DNA of 64,000 bases from Hoeflea sp. YIM 152468 (GTDB taxonomy: Bacteria > Pseudomonadota > Alphaproteobacteria > Rhizobiales > Rhizobiaceae): positions 372,001-436,000 of the forward strand of contig NZ_JARGET010000038.1 of assembly GCF_029210485.1 (NCBI RefSeq), read 5' to 3'. Under the pieces are notes generated by a model. It did no database searches and was not told where the DNA came from. It was given only the letters and a program-made list of their open reading frames with translations. The position numbers and the translations under genes were made by a program. Shown here piece by piece: positions 41,439 to 52,000 of this stretch. Position 1 is the first letter of the stretch. Every line of letters begins with the position of its first letter.

Positions 41439-41870
41439 ATGACACAAACCGCATTGATCCGCCCTGCATGGACGCCGGCGACGATCGCCTTGATGGTACT
41501 GGGCTTCATGGTATTCTGGCCGCTCGGGCTTGCCATGCTTGCCTATATCATCTGGGGCGACCGGCTTGACGCGTTCAAGGCAGATGTAAACCGTGCGACG
41601 GATGATTTCACCGGCGCGTTTCGCAAGACCCGTCACGGCATGCGCACAGGCAGCGGCAACGCAGCCTTTGATGACTGGCGCGACACCGAACTGGCGCGGC
41701 TCGACGAAGAGCGCAAGAAGCTTGATGAAATGCGCCGCGAGTTCGACCAGCATATGCGCGATCTGCGCATGGCGCGGGACCGTGAGGAGTTTGACCGCTT
41801 CATGGCCGATCGTCAGGCCAGCCAGGACAAAGCCAGAAAAGGCGGCTCGGTTCCTGAAATCGATGGCTGA
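41439..41870 (+). CDS. DUF2852 family membrane protein
   Basis: A 143-residue protein with one N-terminal hydrophobic helix (TIALMVLGFMVFWPLGLAML, about residues 15-34), AYIIWGDRLD, then a long charged, probably coiled-coil region (ELARLDEERKKLDEMRREFD; MRDLRMARDREEFDRFM). This is the DUF2852 pattern found in Rhizobiales. Function unknown; an envelope-associated role is inferred from the membrane anchor. The start at 41439 has GAGG nine bases upstream; an ATG five codons earlier is the alternative. Confidence 0.88.
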   Translation: MTQTALIRPAWTPATIALMVLGFMVFWPLGLAMLAYIIWGDRLDAFKADVNRATDDFTGAFRKTRHGMRTGSGNAAFDDWRDTELARLDEERKKLDEMRREFDQHMRDLRMARDREEFDRFMADRQASQDKARKGGSVPEIDG

Positions 41871-41980
41871 CTGGCAAACAAGCAGATGCGGGCGGCGCTC
41901 TTTGCGGGGCGCCGCTTTTTTAGCACCCGGCACTGTATTTTCCGGCCTTTCCCGTCGGCGAATCGGATAAAATCACCGCC

Positions 41981-42733
41981 ATGTTCGGATTTGGCCATAT
42001 ATCCCCCACCAAGAAGACTTCAGCACCGCGGCCCGAGACCATCTCGGTCAATGGCCGTGACTTGCCGCTGGCCATCCGCGAGAACCCGCGTGCGACGCGG
42101 ATGACGTTACGGATCGAGCCCGGCGGCCAGGCGCTGAAACTGACCATTCCCCGTGGTCTCCCCGGTCATGAAGTGGAAGCCTTTCTCCTCCGTCATCATG
42201 GCTGGCTGATGACCCGGCTGGCGCGCGTAGAGGACGGCGAAACCCTCAAGCAGCATGGAAAGATCGCCATTCGCGGAGTGGAGCACCGGATCGAGATGAC
42301 CGGGAAGCTGCGCGGTCTGGCCGAAGAGACCGAGATTAACGGAGTGCCGACCCTGCTGATTTCGTGTCTGCCCGAGCATATCGGCCGGCGGGTTTCCGAT
42401 CACCTCAAGCGGGTTGCCAAGCGTGAACTGGAAGCCCGTGTCAGGATACATGCCGCGACCCTGGGCAAGCCTGTGCGGGGGATCTCCTACAAGGACACCA
42501 AGAGCCGATGGGGATCCTGCACATCCGAGGGAAACCTGTCGTTTTCCTGGCGCATCGCCATGGCGCCGGACTTCGTGATCGATTATCTCGCCGCCCACGA
42601 GGTGGCGCATTTGAAAGAAATGAACCACGGGCCGGATTTCTGGGCGACCTGCAAACAGCTCTGCCCACGAACCGCTGAGGGCAAGCGCTGGCTCAAGCAG
42701 AACGGGTCACGGCTGTTCGCGGTGAGTTTCTGA
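41981..42733 (+). CDS. YgjP/M48-like metallopeptidase domain protein
   Basis: A 250-residue protein of the DUF45/YgjP (WLM-like) family. The zinc motif is HEVAHLKEMNHGPDFW, giving HExxH and the third His ten residues after the second, in the C-terminal third. KSRWGSCTSEGNLSFSWRI is the other family hallmark. No signal peptide is seen, so it is cytosolic. The physiological substrate is unknown. It precedes trpF by 80 bases on the same strand, an arrangement that may give read-through into the trp genes. Confidence 0.9.
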   Translation: MFGFGHISPTKKTSAPRPETISVNGRDLPLAIRENPRATRMTLRIEPGGQALKLTIPRGLPGHEVEAFLLRHHGWLMTRLARVEDGETLKQHGKIAIRGVEHRIEMTGKLRGLAEETEINGVPTLLISCLPEHIGRRVSDHLKRVAKRELEARVRIHAATLGKPVRGISYKDTKSRWGSCTSEGNLSFSWRIAMAPDFVIDYLAAHEVAHLKEMNHGPDFWATCKQLCPRTAEGKRWLKQNGSRLFAVSF

Positions 42734-42813
42734 CCCACGCGACCGGCTGAATCGACGCAGCGGAAGCCATCCTTATCTCGACTCAGCCGCCGTTTTGTGC
42801 GACGTCAGCCGGC

Positions 42814-43497
42814 ATGACACTACAGATCAAGATTTGCGGCCTGAGCACGCCTGAAGCGGTGGATCGTGCGGCTGATCTGAACGCCAACATGGTGGGGTTC
42901 ATCTTTTTCGAGAAAAGCCCCCGCCATGTCGCCGTCGGAACCGCAGCCACACTGGCCGAGCGTGCGCGATCGCGTGGGCTGGCGACGGTGGCGGTCACTG
43001 TTGACATGGATGATGCCGGGCTTGATGAGATTGTCGGCCGCATGAAGCCGGACTGGCTGCAGTTGCATGGCGGCGAAAGCCCCGAGCGCGCAGCCTGGCT
43101 CAAGGCCCGCTACGGTTTGCCGGTGATGAAGGCATTTGCCATCCGCGAAGCCTCGGATCTGGCGCGGATTTCCCCCTACCAGGGCATCGCCGACCGGTTT
43201 CTGTTCGACGCCAAGCCGCCGAAAGATTCCGACCTGCCCGGCGGCAATGGTGTCAGCTTTGACTGGCGCCTCCTTGCCACGCTTGACGGGGCAACCAGTT
43301 ACATGCTTTCCGGTGGGTTGACGAAAGACAATATCGGCGCAGCGCTTGGTATCAGCAGGGCGCGGGCAGTTGATGTGTCCTCAGGCGTTGAAAGCGCGCC
43401 CGGCATCAAGAACCTCGACATGATCACCGCGTTTGTTCAAGCTGTTCATCAAGCGGACGCTGCGGCAGCGGCAGGGAATGGTCTCAGGAGTAAATGA
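42814..43497 (+). CDS. trpF: Phosphoribosylanthranilate isomerase
   Basis: Third step of tryptophan synthesis from anthranilate: Amadori rearrangement of PRA to CdRP. The 227-residue TIM barrel starts [16 protein letters not shown] with catalytic Cys in KICGL, continues [14 protein letters not shown] and DWLQLHGGE, has the general acid Asp in FLFDAKPP, and ends with SGGLTKDNI and [15 protein letters not shown] for phosphate binding. It has one base between its stop and the trpB TTG start, so the two are cotranslated. Confidence 0.97.
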   Translation: MTLQIKICGLSTPEAVDRAADLNANMVGFIFFEKSPRHVAVGTAATLAERARSRGLATVAVTVDMDDAGLDEIVGRMKPDWLQLHGGESPERAAWLKARYGLPVMKAFAIREASDLARISPYQGIADRFLFDAKPPKDSDLPGGNGVSFDWRLLATLDGATSYMLSGGLTKDNIGAALGISRARAVDVSSGVESAPGIKNLDMITAFVQAVHQADAAAAAGNGLRSK

Positions 43498-43498
43498 A

Positions 43499-44719
43499 TT
43501 GAACCAGACAACCCAACCAAACTCATACCGTACCGGCCCCGATGAACAAGGCATGTTCGGTATTTTCGGTGGCCGCTTCGTTGCCGAAACACTGATGCCG
43601 CTGATTCTGGAGCTGGAAGAGGAATGGACCAAGGCCAAGAACGATCCCGCCTTCCGGGAGGAACTTGCGCATCTCAACAGCCATTATATCGGCCGTCCGT
43701 CACCGCTGTACTTCGCCGAGCGACTGACCGAGCATCTCGGCGGCGCCAAGGTCTACTTCAAGCGCGACGAACTCAACCACACCGGATCGCACAAGATCAA
43801 CAATTGCGTCGGTCAGATCCTGCTGGCCAAACGGATGGGCAAGACCCGGATCATCGCCGAAACCGGCGCCGGCCAGCACGGCGTCGCCACCGCCACCGTA
43901 GCCGCGCGCTTTGGCTATCCGTGCGAAGTCTATATGGGCGCCACCGATGTGCAGCGTCAGGCGCCGAACGTGTTCCGCATGAAACTGCTGGGCGCTCAGG
44001 TTCATCCGGTGTCCTCCGGGCATGGCACGCTCAAAGACGCCATGAACGAGGCGCTCCGCGACTGGGTCACCAATGTTGACGACACCTATTATCTGATCGG
44101 GACCGCTGCCGGTCCGCACCCCTATCCGGAAATGGTCCGTACCTTCCAGTCGGTGATCGGCGAGGAAACCCGGGAGCAGATGATGGCTCAAGAAGGACGT
44201 TTGCCGGACATGCTGGTGGCCGCTGTCGGCGGCGGATCCAACGCCATTGGGCTGTTCCATCCGTTTCTGGACGACCAGAATGTGCAGATCGTCGGTGTGG
44301 AAGCCGGCGGCAAGGGTCTGGACGGCGAAGAGCACTGTGCCTCGCTGACCGCCGGCTTGCCCGGCGTGCTGCACGGCAACCGCACCTATCTGCTGCAGGA
44401 CGGCGACGGACAGATCAAGGAAGGCCATTCGATCTCGGCCGGTCTCGATTATCCCGGAATCGGACCTGAACACTCCTGGCTCAAGGAATCGAACCGGGTC
44501 GACTATGTGCCGATCATGGATACGGAAGCCTTGGAAGCTTTCCAGCTGCTGACCAAGCTTGAAGGCATCATCCCGGCGCTGGAACCTTCCCACGCCCTGG
44601 CCGAAGTGATCAAGCGCGCGCCGAAAATGGACAAGGACCAGATCATCGTGATGAACCTGTGCGGTCGCGGCGACAAGGACATCTTCACCGTCGGCAAGAT
44701 TCTCGGTGTGGAACTCTGA
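43499..44719 (+). CDS. trpB: Tryptophan synthase beta chain
   Basis: Joins indole and serine to make tryptophan using PLP. The 406-residue product reads [37 protein letters not shown] Lys99 in [25 protein letters not shown] and the phosphate-binding [10 protein letters not shown]. The start is a TTG at 43499: AGGAG lies eight bases upstream, and the encoded N-terminus matches rhizobial TrpB. An ATG seven codons earlier (43478) lies inside trpF and is less likely. It is followed after two bases by a flavoprotein gene rather than directly by trpA. Confidence 0.96.
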   Translation: MNQTTQPNSYRTGPDEQGMFGIFGGRFVAETLMPLILELEEEWTKAKNDPAFREELAHLNSHYIGRPSPLYFAERLTEHLGGAKVYFKRDELNHTGSHKINNCVGQILLAKRMGKTRIIAETGAGQHGVATATVAARFGYPCEVYMGATDVQRQAPNVFRMKLLGAQVHPVSSGHGTLKDAMNEALRDWVTNVDDTYYLIGTAAGPHPYPEMVRTFQSVIGEETREQMMAQEGRLPDMLVAAVGGGSNAIGLFHPFLDDQNVQIVGVEAGGKGLDGEEHCASLTAGLPGVLHGNRTYLLQDGDGQIKEGHSISAGLDYPGIGPEHSWLKESNRVDYVPIMDTEALEAFQLLTKLEGIIPALEPSHALAEVIKRAPKMDKDQIIVMNLCGRGDKDIFTVGKILGVEL

Positions 44720-44721
44720 TC

Positions 44722-45429
44722 ATGTCCGGTTTCTCCGATCTCAAGGCAGTGTTCATCAACACGACGCTCAAGAGCACGGCGCAAGGCGAGAGCCACACCG
44801 AGCGGCTGATGCACAATGCCATGGCAATCATGGAGACCAATGGCGTTCAGGTGGATCTGCTGCGCGCCGCCGACCATCATATTGCCTTTGGGGTGCAGCC
44901 CGACATGCGCGAACACGGCGCTGACCGGGATGATTGGCCGGAAGTCTTTTGGCCGAAAATCCGCGATGCCGACATTCTGGTGATCGGGACACCGTTGTGG
45001 CTGGGCGAGGAATCCTCGCTGTGCCGGGTGATCATCGAACGGCTCTACGCGCATTCGGGCCAGCGCAACGACCGCGGCCAGTATATCTTTTACGGAAAGG
45101 TCGGTGGCTGCGTCATCACCGGCAACGAGGATGGCGTCAAGCACGCCTCGATGACCTGCCTCTACGCCATGCAGCATGTCGGCTACACGGTTCCGCCGCA
45201 GGCCGATTGCGGCTGGATCGGCGAAGTCGGGCCGGGCAAATCCTATGGCGATGACGGCGCCGGCTACGACAATGATTTCACCAAACGCAACACCACATTC
45301 ATGACCTGGAACCTGATGCATCTGGCGCGGATGCTCAAGGATGCAGGCGGCATTCCCAATCATGGCAATGATGTTGAAGCCTGGAACAAGGGCGCGTTGT
45401 TTGACCACCCCGAGATCGGAAAATCCTGA
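44722..45429 (+). CDS. Flavodoxin-like NAD(P)H-dependent oxidoreductase between trpB and trpA
   Basis: A 235-residue flavodoxin-fold protein: MSGFSDLKAVFINTTLK is the first strand and phosphate loop region, DADILVIGTPLWLGEESSLCRVIIERL is the typical FMN-contact helix, and KVGGCVITGNEDGVKHASM follows. It belongs to the NADPH-dependent FMN reductase/flavodoxin group; its reaction is unknown. It fits exactly between trpB (two bases) and trpA (no gap; TGA directly followed by ATG), so it is translated as part of the trp operon. This gene splits the pair whose products form the TrpAB complex. Confidence 0.9.
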   Translation: MSGFSDLKAVFINTTLKSTAQGESHTERLMHNAMAIMETNGVQVDLLRAADHHIAFGVQPDMREHGADRDDWPEVFWPKIRDADILVIGTPLWLGEESSLCRVIIERLYAHSGQRNDRGQYIFYGKVGGCVITGNEDGVKHASMTCLYAMQHVGYTVPPQADCGWIGEVGPGKSYGDDGAGYDNDFTKRNTTFMTWNLMHLARMLKDAGGIPNHGNDVEAWNKGALFDHPEIGKS

Positions 45430-46269
45430 ATGACCACTCGTATCGATACCCGTTTTGAAAAGCTCAAGGCCGAGGGCCGGCCGGCGCTTGTGACCTATTT
45501 CATGGGCGGCGATCCGGATTACGACACATCGCTGAAGATCATGCAGGCGCTGCCAGGCGCCGGTTCCGACGTGATCGAGCTCGGCATGCCGTTCTCCGAT
45601 CCGATGGCCGATGGCCCGGCGATCCAGATGGCAGGACAACGGGCGCTGAAAGCCGGCCAGACGCTGGCCAAGACCTTGTCGCTGGCGGCTGATTTCCGCA
45701 AGGGCGACAATGACACCCCGATCGTGCTGATGGGCTATTACAATCCGATCTATATCTACGGCGTGGACAGGTTTCTGATCGATGCAAAGGAAGCCGGCAT
45801 CGACGGTCTGATCGTGGTCGACCTGCCGCCGGAAATGGACCAGGAATTGTGTCTGCCGGCGCTGGAGGCAGGGCTCAATTTCATCCGCCTGGCGACGCCG
45901 ACCACAGACGACAAACGGCTGCCGCGGGTGCTGAGCAACACTTCGGGCTTTGTCTACTATGTGTCGATGACCGGAATCACCGGATCGGCCATTGCCGACA
46001 CGACAAAGGTCAACGCCGCCGTGGAGCGGATCAAGGCTCACACCAGCCTGCCGGTCTGCGTCGGTTTCGGGGTGAAAACCGCCGAACAGGCCCGCGCCAT
46101 TGGCCGCTCGGCCGACGGCGTGGTGGTCGGCACGGCGATCGTCAACCAGATCGCCAATACACTTGACGCCAAAGGCGCTGCAACGACCGATACGGTGGAA
46201 AGTGTCGCCACCATGGTGCGCGGCCTTGCCACCGGCGTTCGCGCCGCGCGCCTTGCACCGACGCAATAA
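45430..46269 (+). CDS. trpA: Tryptophan synthase alpha chain
   Basis: Cleaves indole-3-glycerol phosphate to indole and glyceraldehyde 3-phosphate and passes indole to TrpB. The 279-residue TIM barrel shows [16 protein letters not shown], catalytic Glu in [17 protein letters not shown], catalytic Asp in [10 protein letters not shown] and phosphate-binding VCVGFGVKT and [10 protein letters not shown]. All catalytic residues are present. It is 36 bases upstream of accD. Confidence 0.97.
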   Translation: MTTRIDTRFEKLKAEGRPALVTYFMGGDPDYDTSLKIMQALPGAGSDVIELGMPFSDPMADGPAIQMAGQRALKAGQTLAKTLSLAADFRKGDNDTPIVLMGYYNPIYIYGVDRFLIDAKEAGIDGLIVVDLPPEMDQELCLPALEAGLNFIRLATPTTDDKRLPRVLSNTSGFVYYVSMTGITGSAIADTTKVNAAVERIKAHTSLPVCVGFGVKTAEQARAIGRSADGVVVGTAIVNQIANTLDAKGAATTDTVESVATMVRGLATGVRAARLAPTQ

Positions 46270-46305
46270 TCTCCCCACATAGGTAGAGCAACCGGAGAAG
46301 ATGAA

Positions 46306-47220
46306 GTGAACTGGATCACCAACTACGTCAGGCCGAAAATCAATTCGATACTCGGTCGCCGTGAAGTCCCGGAAAACCTCTGGATCAAGTGCCCGGAAAC
46401 CGGCGAGATGGTTTTCCATAATGATCTGGAAGAAAACCACTTCGTCATCCCGGCATCAGGCTTTCACATGAAGATGACCGCCGAGGCGCGGCTCAAACAT
46501 ATGTTCGACGAGGGCAAATATACGGTGCTGCCTTCGCCCAAAGTGCCTCAGGATCCGCTCAAGTTCCGGGATTCCAAGAAATACAGCGACAGGCTGCGCG
46601 AAAACCGCACCAAGACAGGGATCGAGGATTCAATCGTCTCGGCGCATGGCTTAGTCGGCGACGTCGAGATCGTCGCCTGCGTGCATGATTTTGCCTTCAT
46701 GGGCGGATCGCTCGGCATCGCCGCCGGTGAGGCCATCATCCAGGCCTTTGAAGCCGCCATCGCCCGGAACTGTCCCCTGGTCATGTTCCCGGCGTCGGGT
46801 GGCGCGCGCATGCAGGAAGGTATCCTGTCGCTGATGCAACTGCCGCGCACCACCGTGGCTTTGCAAATGCTCAAAGAAGCCGGCCTGCCCTATATCGTCG
46901 TGCTGACCAATCCGACCACCGGTGGCGTTTCCGCCTCCTATGCCATGCTTGGAGATATTCACATTGCAGAGCCCGGTGCGGAAATCGGCTTTGCCGGCAA
47001 ACGAGTGATCGAACAGACCATTCGGGAGAAACTTCCCGAAGGCTTCCAGACATCGGAATATCTGCTCGAACACGGCATGATCGACATGGTGGTGCACCGC
47101 CACGACATTCCCGGCACCGTCGCCCGGTTGCTGCGGATTTTCCTCAAGCTGGATGCTCCCGCCCCGGTGGCACTTCCGGCCCCGCCGATTGAGCCTGCAC
47201 CGGCTGAAGCTGCGGAATAG
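46306..47220 (+). CDS. accD: Acetyl-CoA carboxylase carboxyltransferase subunit beta
   Basis: Beta part of the carboxyltransferase that makes malonyl-CoA for fatty acids. The 304-residue protein begins [16 protein letters not shown] at a GTG (46306) with GGAG nine bases upstream. The crotonase-like core has [25 protein letters not shown] and [12 protein letters not shown]. The N-terminal zinc-ribbon region, [20 protein letters not shown], keeps only one of the four zinc Cys of the E. coli protein, a loss that appears typical of rhizobial AccD. An ATG AAG TGA mini-frame overlaps the start codon. The C-terminus is Pro/Ala-rich. Confidence 0.96.
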   Translation: MNWITNYVRPKINSILGRREVPENLWIKCPETGEMVFHNDLEENHFVIPASGFHMKMTAEARLKHMFDEGKYTVLPSPKVPQDPLKFRDSKKYSDRLRENRTKTGIEDSIVSAHGLVGDVEIVACVHDFAFMGGSLGIAAGEAIIQAFEAAIARNCPLVMFPASGGARMQEGILSLMQLPRTTVALQMLKEAGLPYIVVLTNPTTGGVSASYAMLGDIHIAEPGAEIGFAGKRVIEQTIREKLPEGFQTSEYLLEHGMIDMVVHRHDIPGTVARLLRIFLKLDAPAPVALPAPPIEPAPAEAAE

Positions 47221-47259
47221 GTCTCAAGTCACGCCGGCATAGCGGCGGGAGGAACGGTC

Positions 47260-48585
47260 GTGTCGGCTGCCGAACGGGAAATCAATGCGCTGATGGCGCT
47301 GCATCCGAAAGGGTTCGACCTTTCGCTGGGTCGAATCGCGCGTCTGCTTGAGCGGCTCGGGAATCCGCATCAGAAGCTGCCCCCGGTCATTCACATTGCC
47401 GGGACCAACGGCAAGGGATCGACGAGCGCATTCTGCCGGGCCATTCTCGAAGCCCATGGTCTGACGGTCCACGTCCACACCTCGCCGCATCTGGTCAACT
47501 GGCATGAACGTTTTCGTCTTGGCGCCGAAGGCGGCGGGCAGCTGGTTGGAGACGCGGTGCTGGCCGATGCCGTGCGCCGGGTCGCGGACGCCAATCAGGG
47601 CGAGATGATCACGGTCTTTGAGATCCTCACCGCAGTGATGTTCCTGCTGTTTTCCGAATCTCCCGCCGATGTGGCGCTGATCGAGGTCGGACTCGGCGGA
47701 CGGTTCGACGCGACCAACGTCATCACCAACCCCGCCGTTTCCGTGATCATGTCTATCTCGCTGGATCATCAGGCCTATCTGGGGGATCGCGTCGAACTGA
47801 TCGCCATGGAAAAGGCCGGTATCATCAAATCCGGATCTCCGGTTGTGATTGGCGCACAGCCCCAGAGTGCGGCACGCGAGGTGCTGATCGAAACCGCTGG
47901 GAGGCTGAGTTGCCCGCTCAGCATCTACGGCCAGGATTTCCTGGCCTTCGAGGAAAACGGGCGGCTTGCCTATCAGGACGAGGACGAGCTGATCGACCTG
48001 CCCTTGCCCAAGTTGGCCGGAAGACACCAGCAGGCCAATGCAGCCGCGGCGATCCGTGCGCTGAAAGCGGCCGGCTTCAAGCTTGATGAACCGGCCATCG
48101 CGGCCGGTCTGCTCTCGGTTTCCTGGCCGGGACGGCTGGAACGGCTCACGCACGGACGACTGGTCGATGCGGCAATGGAGGGGGCTGAGCTGTGGATCGA
48201 CGGCGGCCACAATCCCGGAGCGGGCCTGGTCATCGCCGAAGCCATGGCCAATCTAAATGACCGCGAATCACGGCCATTGTTCCTGATCGCAGGCATGATC
48301 AATACCAAGGATCCGGCCGGCTATTTCGAGGCCTACGCCGGCATGGCCCGGCATGTCTTCACCGTGCCGGTGCCTGGTTCTGATGCCGGGCTTGATCCGG
48401 CGTTTCTCGCTGACACTGCCGACGAGGCTGGATTAAGCGCCGAACCGGCCACAGATGTCGAAACCGCAATTTCCGTCATCTGCAGGAACTGGACCGCATC
48501 GGAGCAGCCTCCGCGCATTCTCATCTGTGGCTCGCTCTATCTTCTGGGCGAGGTGCTCAAAGCCAACGGCACGCCACCAACCTGA
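47260..48585 (+). CDS. folC: Folylpolyglutamate synthase / dihydrofolate synthase
   Basis: Adds glutamate to folates and, in most bacteria, first makes dihydrofolate from dihydropteroate. The 441-residue Mur-ligase-family protein has the ATP loop HIAGTNGKGSTSAF (46-59 region), VHTSPHLVNWHERF, the DVALIEVGLGGRFDATN signature and IDGGHNPGAG. The start is GTG at 47260 with GGAGG seven bases upstream. It follows accD by 39 bases. A terminator follows. Confidence 0.95.
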   Translation: MSAAEREINALMALHPKGFDLSLGRIARLLERLGNPHQKLPPVIHIAGTNGKGSTSAFCRAILEAHGLTVHVHTSPHLVNWHERFRLGAEGGGQLVGDAVLADAVRRVADANQGEMITVFEILTAVMFLLFSESPADVALIEVGLGGRFDATNVITNPAVSVIMSISLDHQAYLGDRVELIAMEKAGIIKSGSPVVIGAQPQSAAREVLIETAGRLSCPLSIYGQDFLAFEENGRLAYQDEDELIDLPLPKLAGRHQQANAAAAIRALKAAGFKLDEPAIAAGLLSVSWPGRLERLTHGRLVDAAMEGAELWIDGGHNPGAGLVIAEAMANLNDRESRPLFLIAGMINTKDPAGYFEAYAGMARHVFTVPVPGSDAGLDPAFLADTADEAGLSAEPATDVETAISVICRNWTASEQPPRILICGSLYLLGEVLKANGTPPT

Positions 48586-48606
48586 GCGCGGCCGCGCCAA
48601 ACGATA

Positions 48607-48634
48607 ATACCCGCCCGGTGTCCCGGACGGGTAT
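48607..48634. terminator. Terminator between folC and trxA
   Basis: ATACCCGCCCGG (48607-48618) pairs with CCGGACGGGTAT (48623-48634), one mismatch, four-base loop. It lies between convergent genes 22 bases after folC. No T run of note, so strength is uncertain. Confidence 0.6.
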
Positions 48635-48682
48635 CTGGTAGCTCGCGTAGCGTTTTCAGCGCATCAAGGCTCGATGAGCGCT

Positions 48683-49006
48683 TCAGGCAACGGCGCCGGA
48701 GATCCAGCTGGAAAGCGCTGACTTGGGCGAAGCGCCGACCTTGATGTCGGCCACTGCCCCATTCTTGAACATGGCCAGTGTCGGAATCGAGCGGACGCCG
48801 AACTGCGAAGCCAGTTCCGGATTTTCATCAATGTTGAGTTTGACGACCTTGACGGCGCCTTCCATCTCTTTGGAAATTTCTTCAAGACTCGGCGCAATCA
48901 TTTTGCAAGGGCCGCACCATTCCGCCCAGAAGTCGACCACAACAGGTACCTTGGAATCGAGCACTTCACTCTGAAAATTTGTGCTGTCTACTTTTACGGT
49001 TGCCAT
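48683..49006 (-). CDS. trxA: Thioredoxin 1
   Basis: A 107-residue cytoplasmic disulfide reductant with the classic active site in [16 protein letters not shown] and the cis-Pro segment [13 protein letters not shown]. The start [15 protein letters not shown] at 49006 is preferred over the ATG ten codons upstream because AGGAG (AAAGGAGTGCC) precedes it. It is the last gene of the run divL to addA, 63 bases after addA, and converges with folC. Confidence 0.97.
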   Translation of the reverse strand: MATVKVDSTNFQSEVLDSKVPVVVDFWAEWCGPCKMIAPSLEEISKEMEGAVKVVKLNIDENPELASQFGVRSIPTLAMFKNGAVADIKVGASPKSALSSWISGAVA

Positions 49007-49069
49007 GATTGGGCACTCCTTTGGTGGATGACTCATATGGAGCCAATGTGATGATTCGGTCTTGGGTAT

Positions 49070-52000
49070 TCAAGGCTTTTCGAACGGACTCACCGAGCTG
49101 TGATCTGCGGCGTTACGTGGTCGGTCGATCCTGGCCATGGCCTGATCCAGCTCCGCTGCGGGGATTTCCATCAAAAACGGGCCGGAAACATAGATCAAGG
49201 CTGCGTCAATTCGCCGTTCGGGATAAAGAGGCGCCAGAAGGGCACGGTAAATCGCCAGCTGGGAAACGTGATCATCCGGCGGTGCCTGTCCCGGCTTGGG
49301 CGCAAGGCCGGTCTTGTAGTCAATGATCAGCACCCGGTCGGTTTCAATCGCGATGCGATCAAGTCGCCCGGAGACTGCCCGGTCTTCGCCGGCTATTCGC
49401 AAGGTTCCCATCACCGAAACCTCCGCCTCGCCCGGGGCATCAAACACCGGTGCAAAGCGGGCGTCTTGGAGAACACCGAGAACCTGGGTCTCTATGCTCT
49501 GAGCCAAGGCAGCCTGTTCCGGCGGCAAGGCCCGGGCGAGATAGCGTGCCAGAACCGCCTGGCGCTCGGCTGCGGCAACTCCCGGCAGCACCTGCAGCAG
49601 CCGGTGGACCATGCTGCCGCGTTGCAGCGCCGCCGTCGAGCCGGCCGCACTTTCGCCAAACGGCGACCGGGACGCCACCTCGCCACTGTCCTCGAGCACC
49701 GCGCTGACGCCGGAGGGCGCCAGCGGGCGCGGCAGACGCGCTGGTGCCGGCAACGGGCTTGTCGGGATGGTGATTTCGCTTTCGCTGACGGGCGGACGGC
49801 TTTGCGCCGGCACCCCAGCAGCAGTTCCGGTGTGTGCCGCTTCAAGCCGACTGCGGCAGTACCGGCGCACCTCGAACGGAGCACCCGCCTGATCATGGGT
49901 GATATCCCGGATCAGGTAACCGGTATCTCCGGCGGCACGGTCCAGACCGGCGGTGGCAAGCGAATGCCAGGTCGGGGTCTTGACCTCCCTGATGCCGCGA
50001 TAACCGCAAACCACAAGCCGATCGGCGGCCCGGGTCAAACCGACATAGAGCAACCTGCGGTACTCCTCCTCCGCCTGCGCCCGCATGATCTCGCGCATCG
50101 GGGCGATGGCCTCGTTGTCATGGCTCTTGTCAGGCAGCCAGACGGGAACCGTCGGCGCACCGGGCGTGCCGGGCTGTTGCGGCAGAAGCCAGAGCCGGGG
50201 CTGGTGGCTGTGCTGGAAAGCCTCGCCGCCCGAATCGACCAGAAACACGATCGGCGCTTCCAGTCCCTTGGCGGCATGAACCGTCATGATCCGCACGGCA
50301 TCGGACTGGCCTTCCATCTCGCGCTTGATCTCGGGCATGTCGGCCTCGAGCATGGCCAGAAAGCATTGCAGACCTGGCAAGCCCGCCTGTTCATGGTCGA
50401 GTGTGAGACCGAGGAACTCGTCGAGCACATCACTGACCTCGTGGCCGAGCCGGGCGAGATAGGCGCGGCGTCCACCATCGGGACCAAGCAGTTCGGCATA
50501 GAAATCATGCGGCGGCAGGTTGGCGCCACGGGAAACCCAGCGTTTGAGCTTGTCCACGGCCTGGGCGAACCGCGTATCGGTTTCTGCACGCTCCAGCAGA
50601 TGCTGCCACACCGACATGCCCTTCGGCCGGGTCGCGGTCAGATTGAACAGATCATCCTCATCAAGGCCGAGCAGCGGGCTCTTGAACACGGCGGCCAGGG
50701 AAAGGTCATCGTCAGTGAGAAGAACAAAGCGGCCAAGTGCCATGAGGTCCTGGACGGCGATATGGTCGGTCAGCCGCAACCGGTCGGCGCCGGCCACCGG
50801 TATATCGGTCGAGGCCTTCAGCGTGCGCAACAGGGTTGGCACGAAACCGTCACGCTTGCGAACCAGAACCAGAATATCGCCGGGTTTTATCGGCCGCAGC
50901 TGCCGGGTTTTCTGGTCTTCAATCATCTCGTGGCCGACCCAGCGGCCGAGAACGCCGGCAATGCGGCGCGCCAGCTGGGCCGCCGGCGCGGTTTCAGGGA
51001 CTTCGTCGAAGGCGGCAGTCCAGTCCTCGTCGTTGCCGGCCGGTTCCCTGGCAATCATCGGCCAGACTTCCACCAGTCCCGGCGCCTGCAGGCGGGCGGT
51101 TTCGTGGATCACCGGCTCATCCAGCGAGCCCATGCCGCGCAGGGCGTCCGGATCGGCAAAGACGTGGTCGACAAGCCTGAGGACTTCAGTGGCGGAGCGG
51201 AACGACACCCGCAGCGAGACCTTGGCGAAATCCACATCGGCAGCCCGGGCACGACCGGCGACGCGGCTCCGCTCCTGTGCAAAGCGCTCGGGGCGGGCGC
51301 CCTGGAACGAATAGATCGACTGCTTCTCGTCCCCGACAGCAAACAGGGTCCTGAGCGCGGGACGCGCGCCTTCGCCGGCAAAGAATTCATCCGACAAGGC
51401 GCCGATGACATTCCATTGCAGGGGCGCCGTATCCTGGGCTTCATCGACCAGAACATGGTCGATGCCCTGATCGAGCTTGTAATGCACCCAGGCGCTGGCA
51501 CCGCTTCTGGACAACAGCGCCTCGGTGGCGGCAATCAGATCATCGTAATCAAGCAGCGCCTGGCGGGTCTTGAGTCTCTCGAATTCGCCGAGATAGTGCT
51601 GCCCCAGACGGAATGCCGTCAGTGAGGCTGACAACATCCTGAGCCGTGCCAACCGGTCGAAGACACCGACGATCTGCGATTGCGCTGCCGCCACCCGGTC
51701 GCCGAGATCCGGAAAACGCTCGAGCACCGATTTGGAGGCAACATTGCCAAGCTTGGCGGGGCTCCCGGACTTGGTGAAGAACACCTGCTTGAGCAAAGCC
51801 ATACGCCCGGCAGGATCAGCCTCCGAGCCAACTGCCAGCAGTCCATAAGCGAAGGTATGGGCGCGTGCTGCGGATTTCGCCGATTGTGCGTAGTCGAACA
51901 AGGCCCTGACATAATCGACCGGCAGCGGATCGAGGGGCCAGAGAGCTTCGAGGGCCGAGGTTTCGTCATCGTGCGGCGACAAGCCCAGCGCTGTCCTGAT

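Noticed and set aside
44503-46440. 645-codon minus-strand frame
   Set aside because: Antisense of trpB, the flavoprotein gene and trpA.
49100-51625. 841-codon plus-strand frame
   Set aside because: Antisense of addA.
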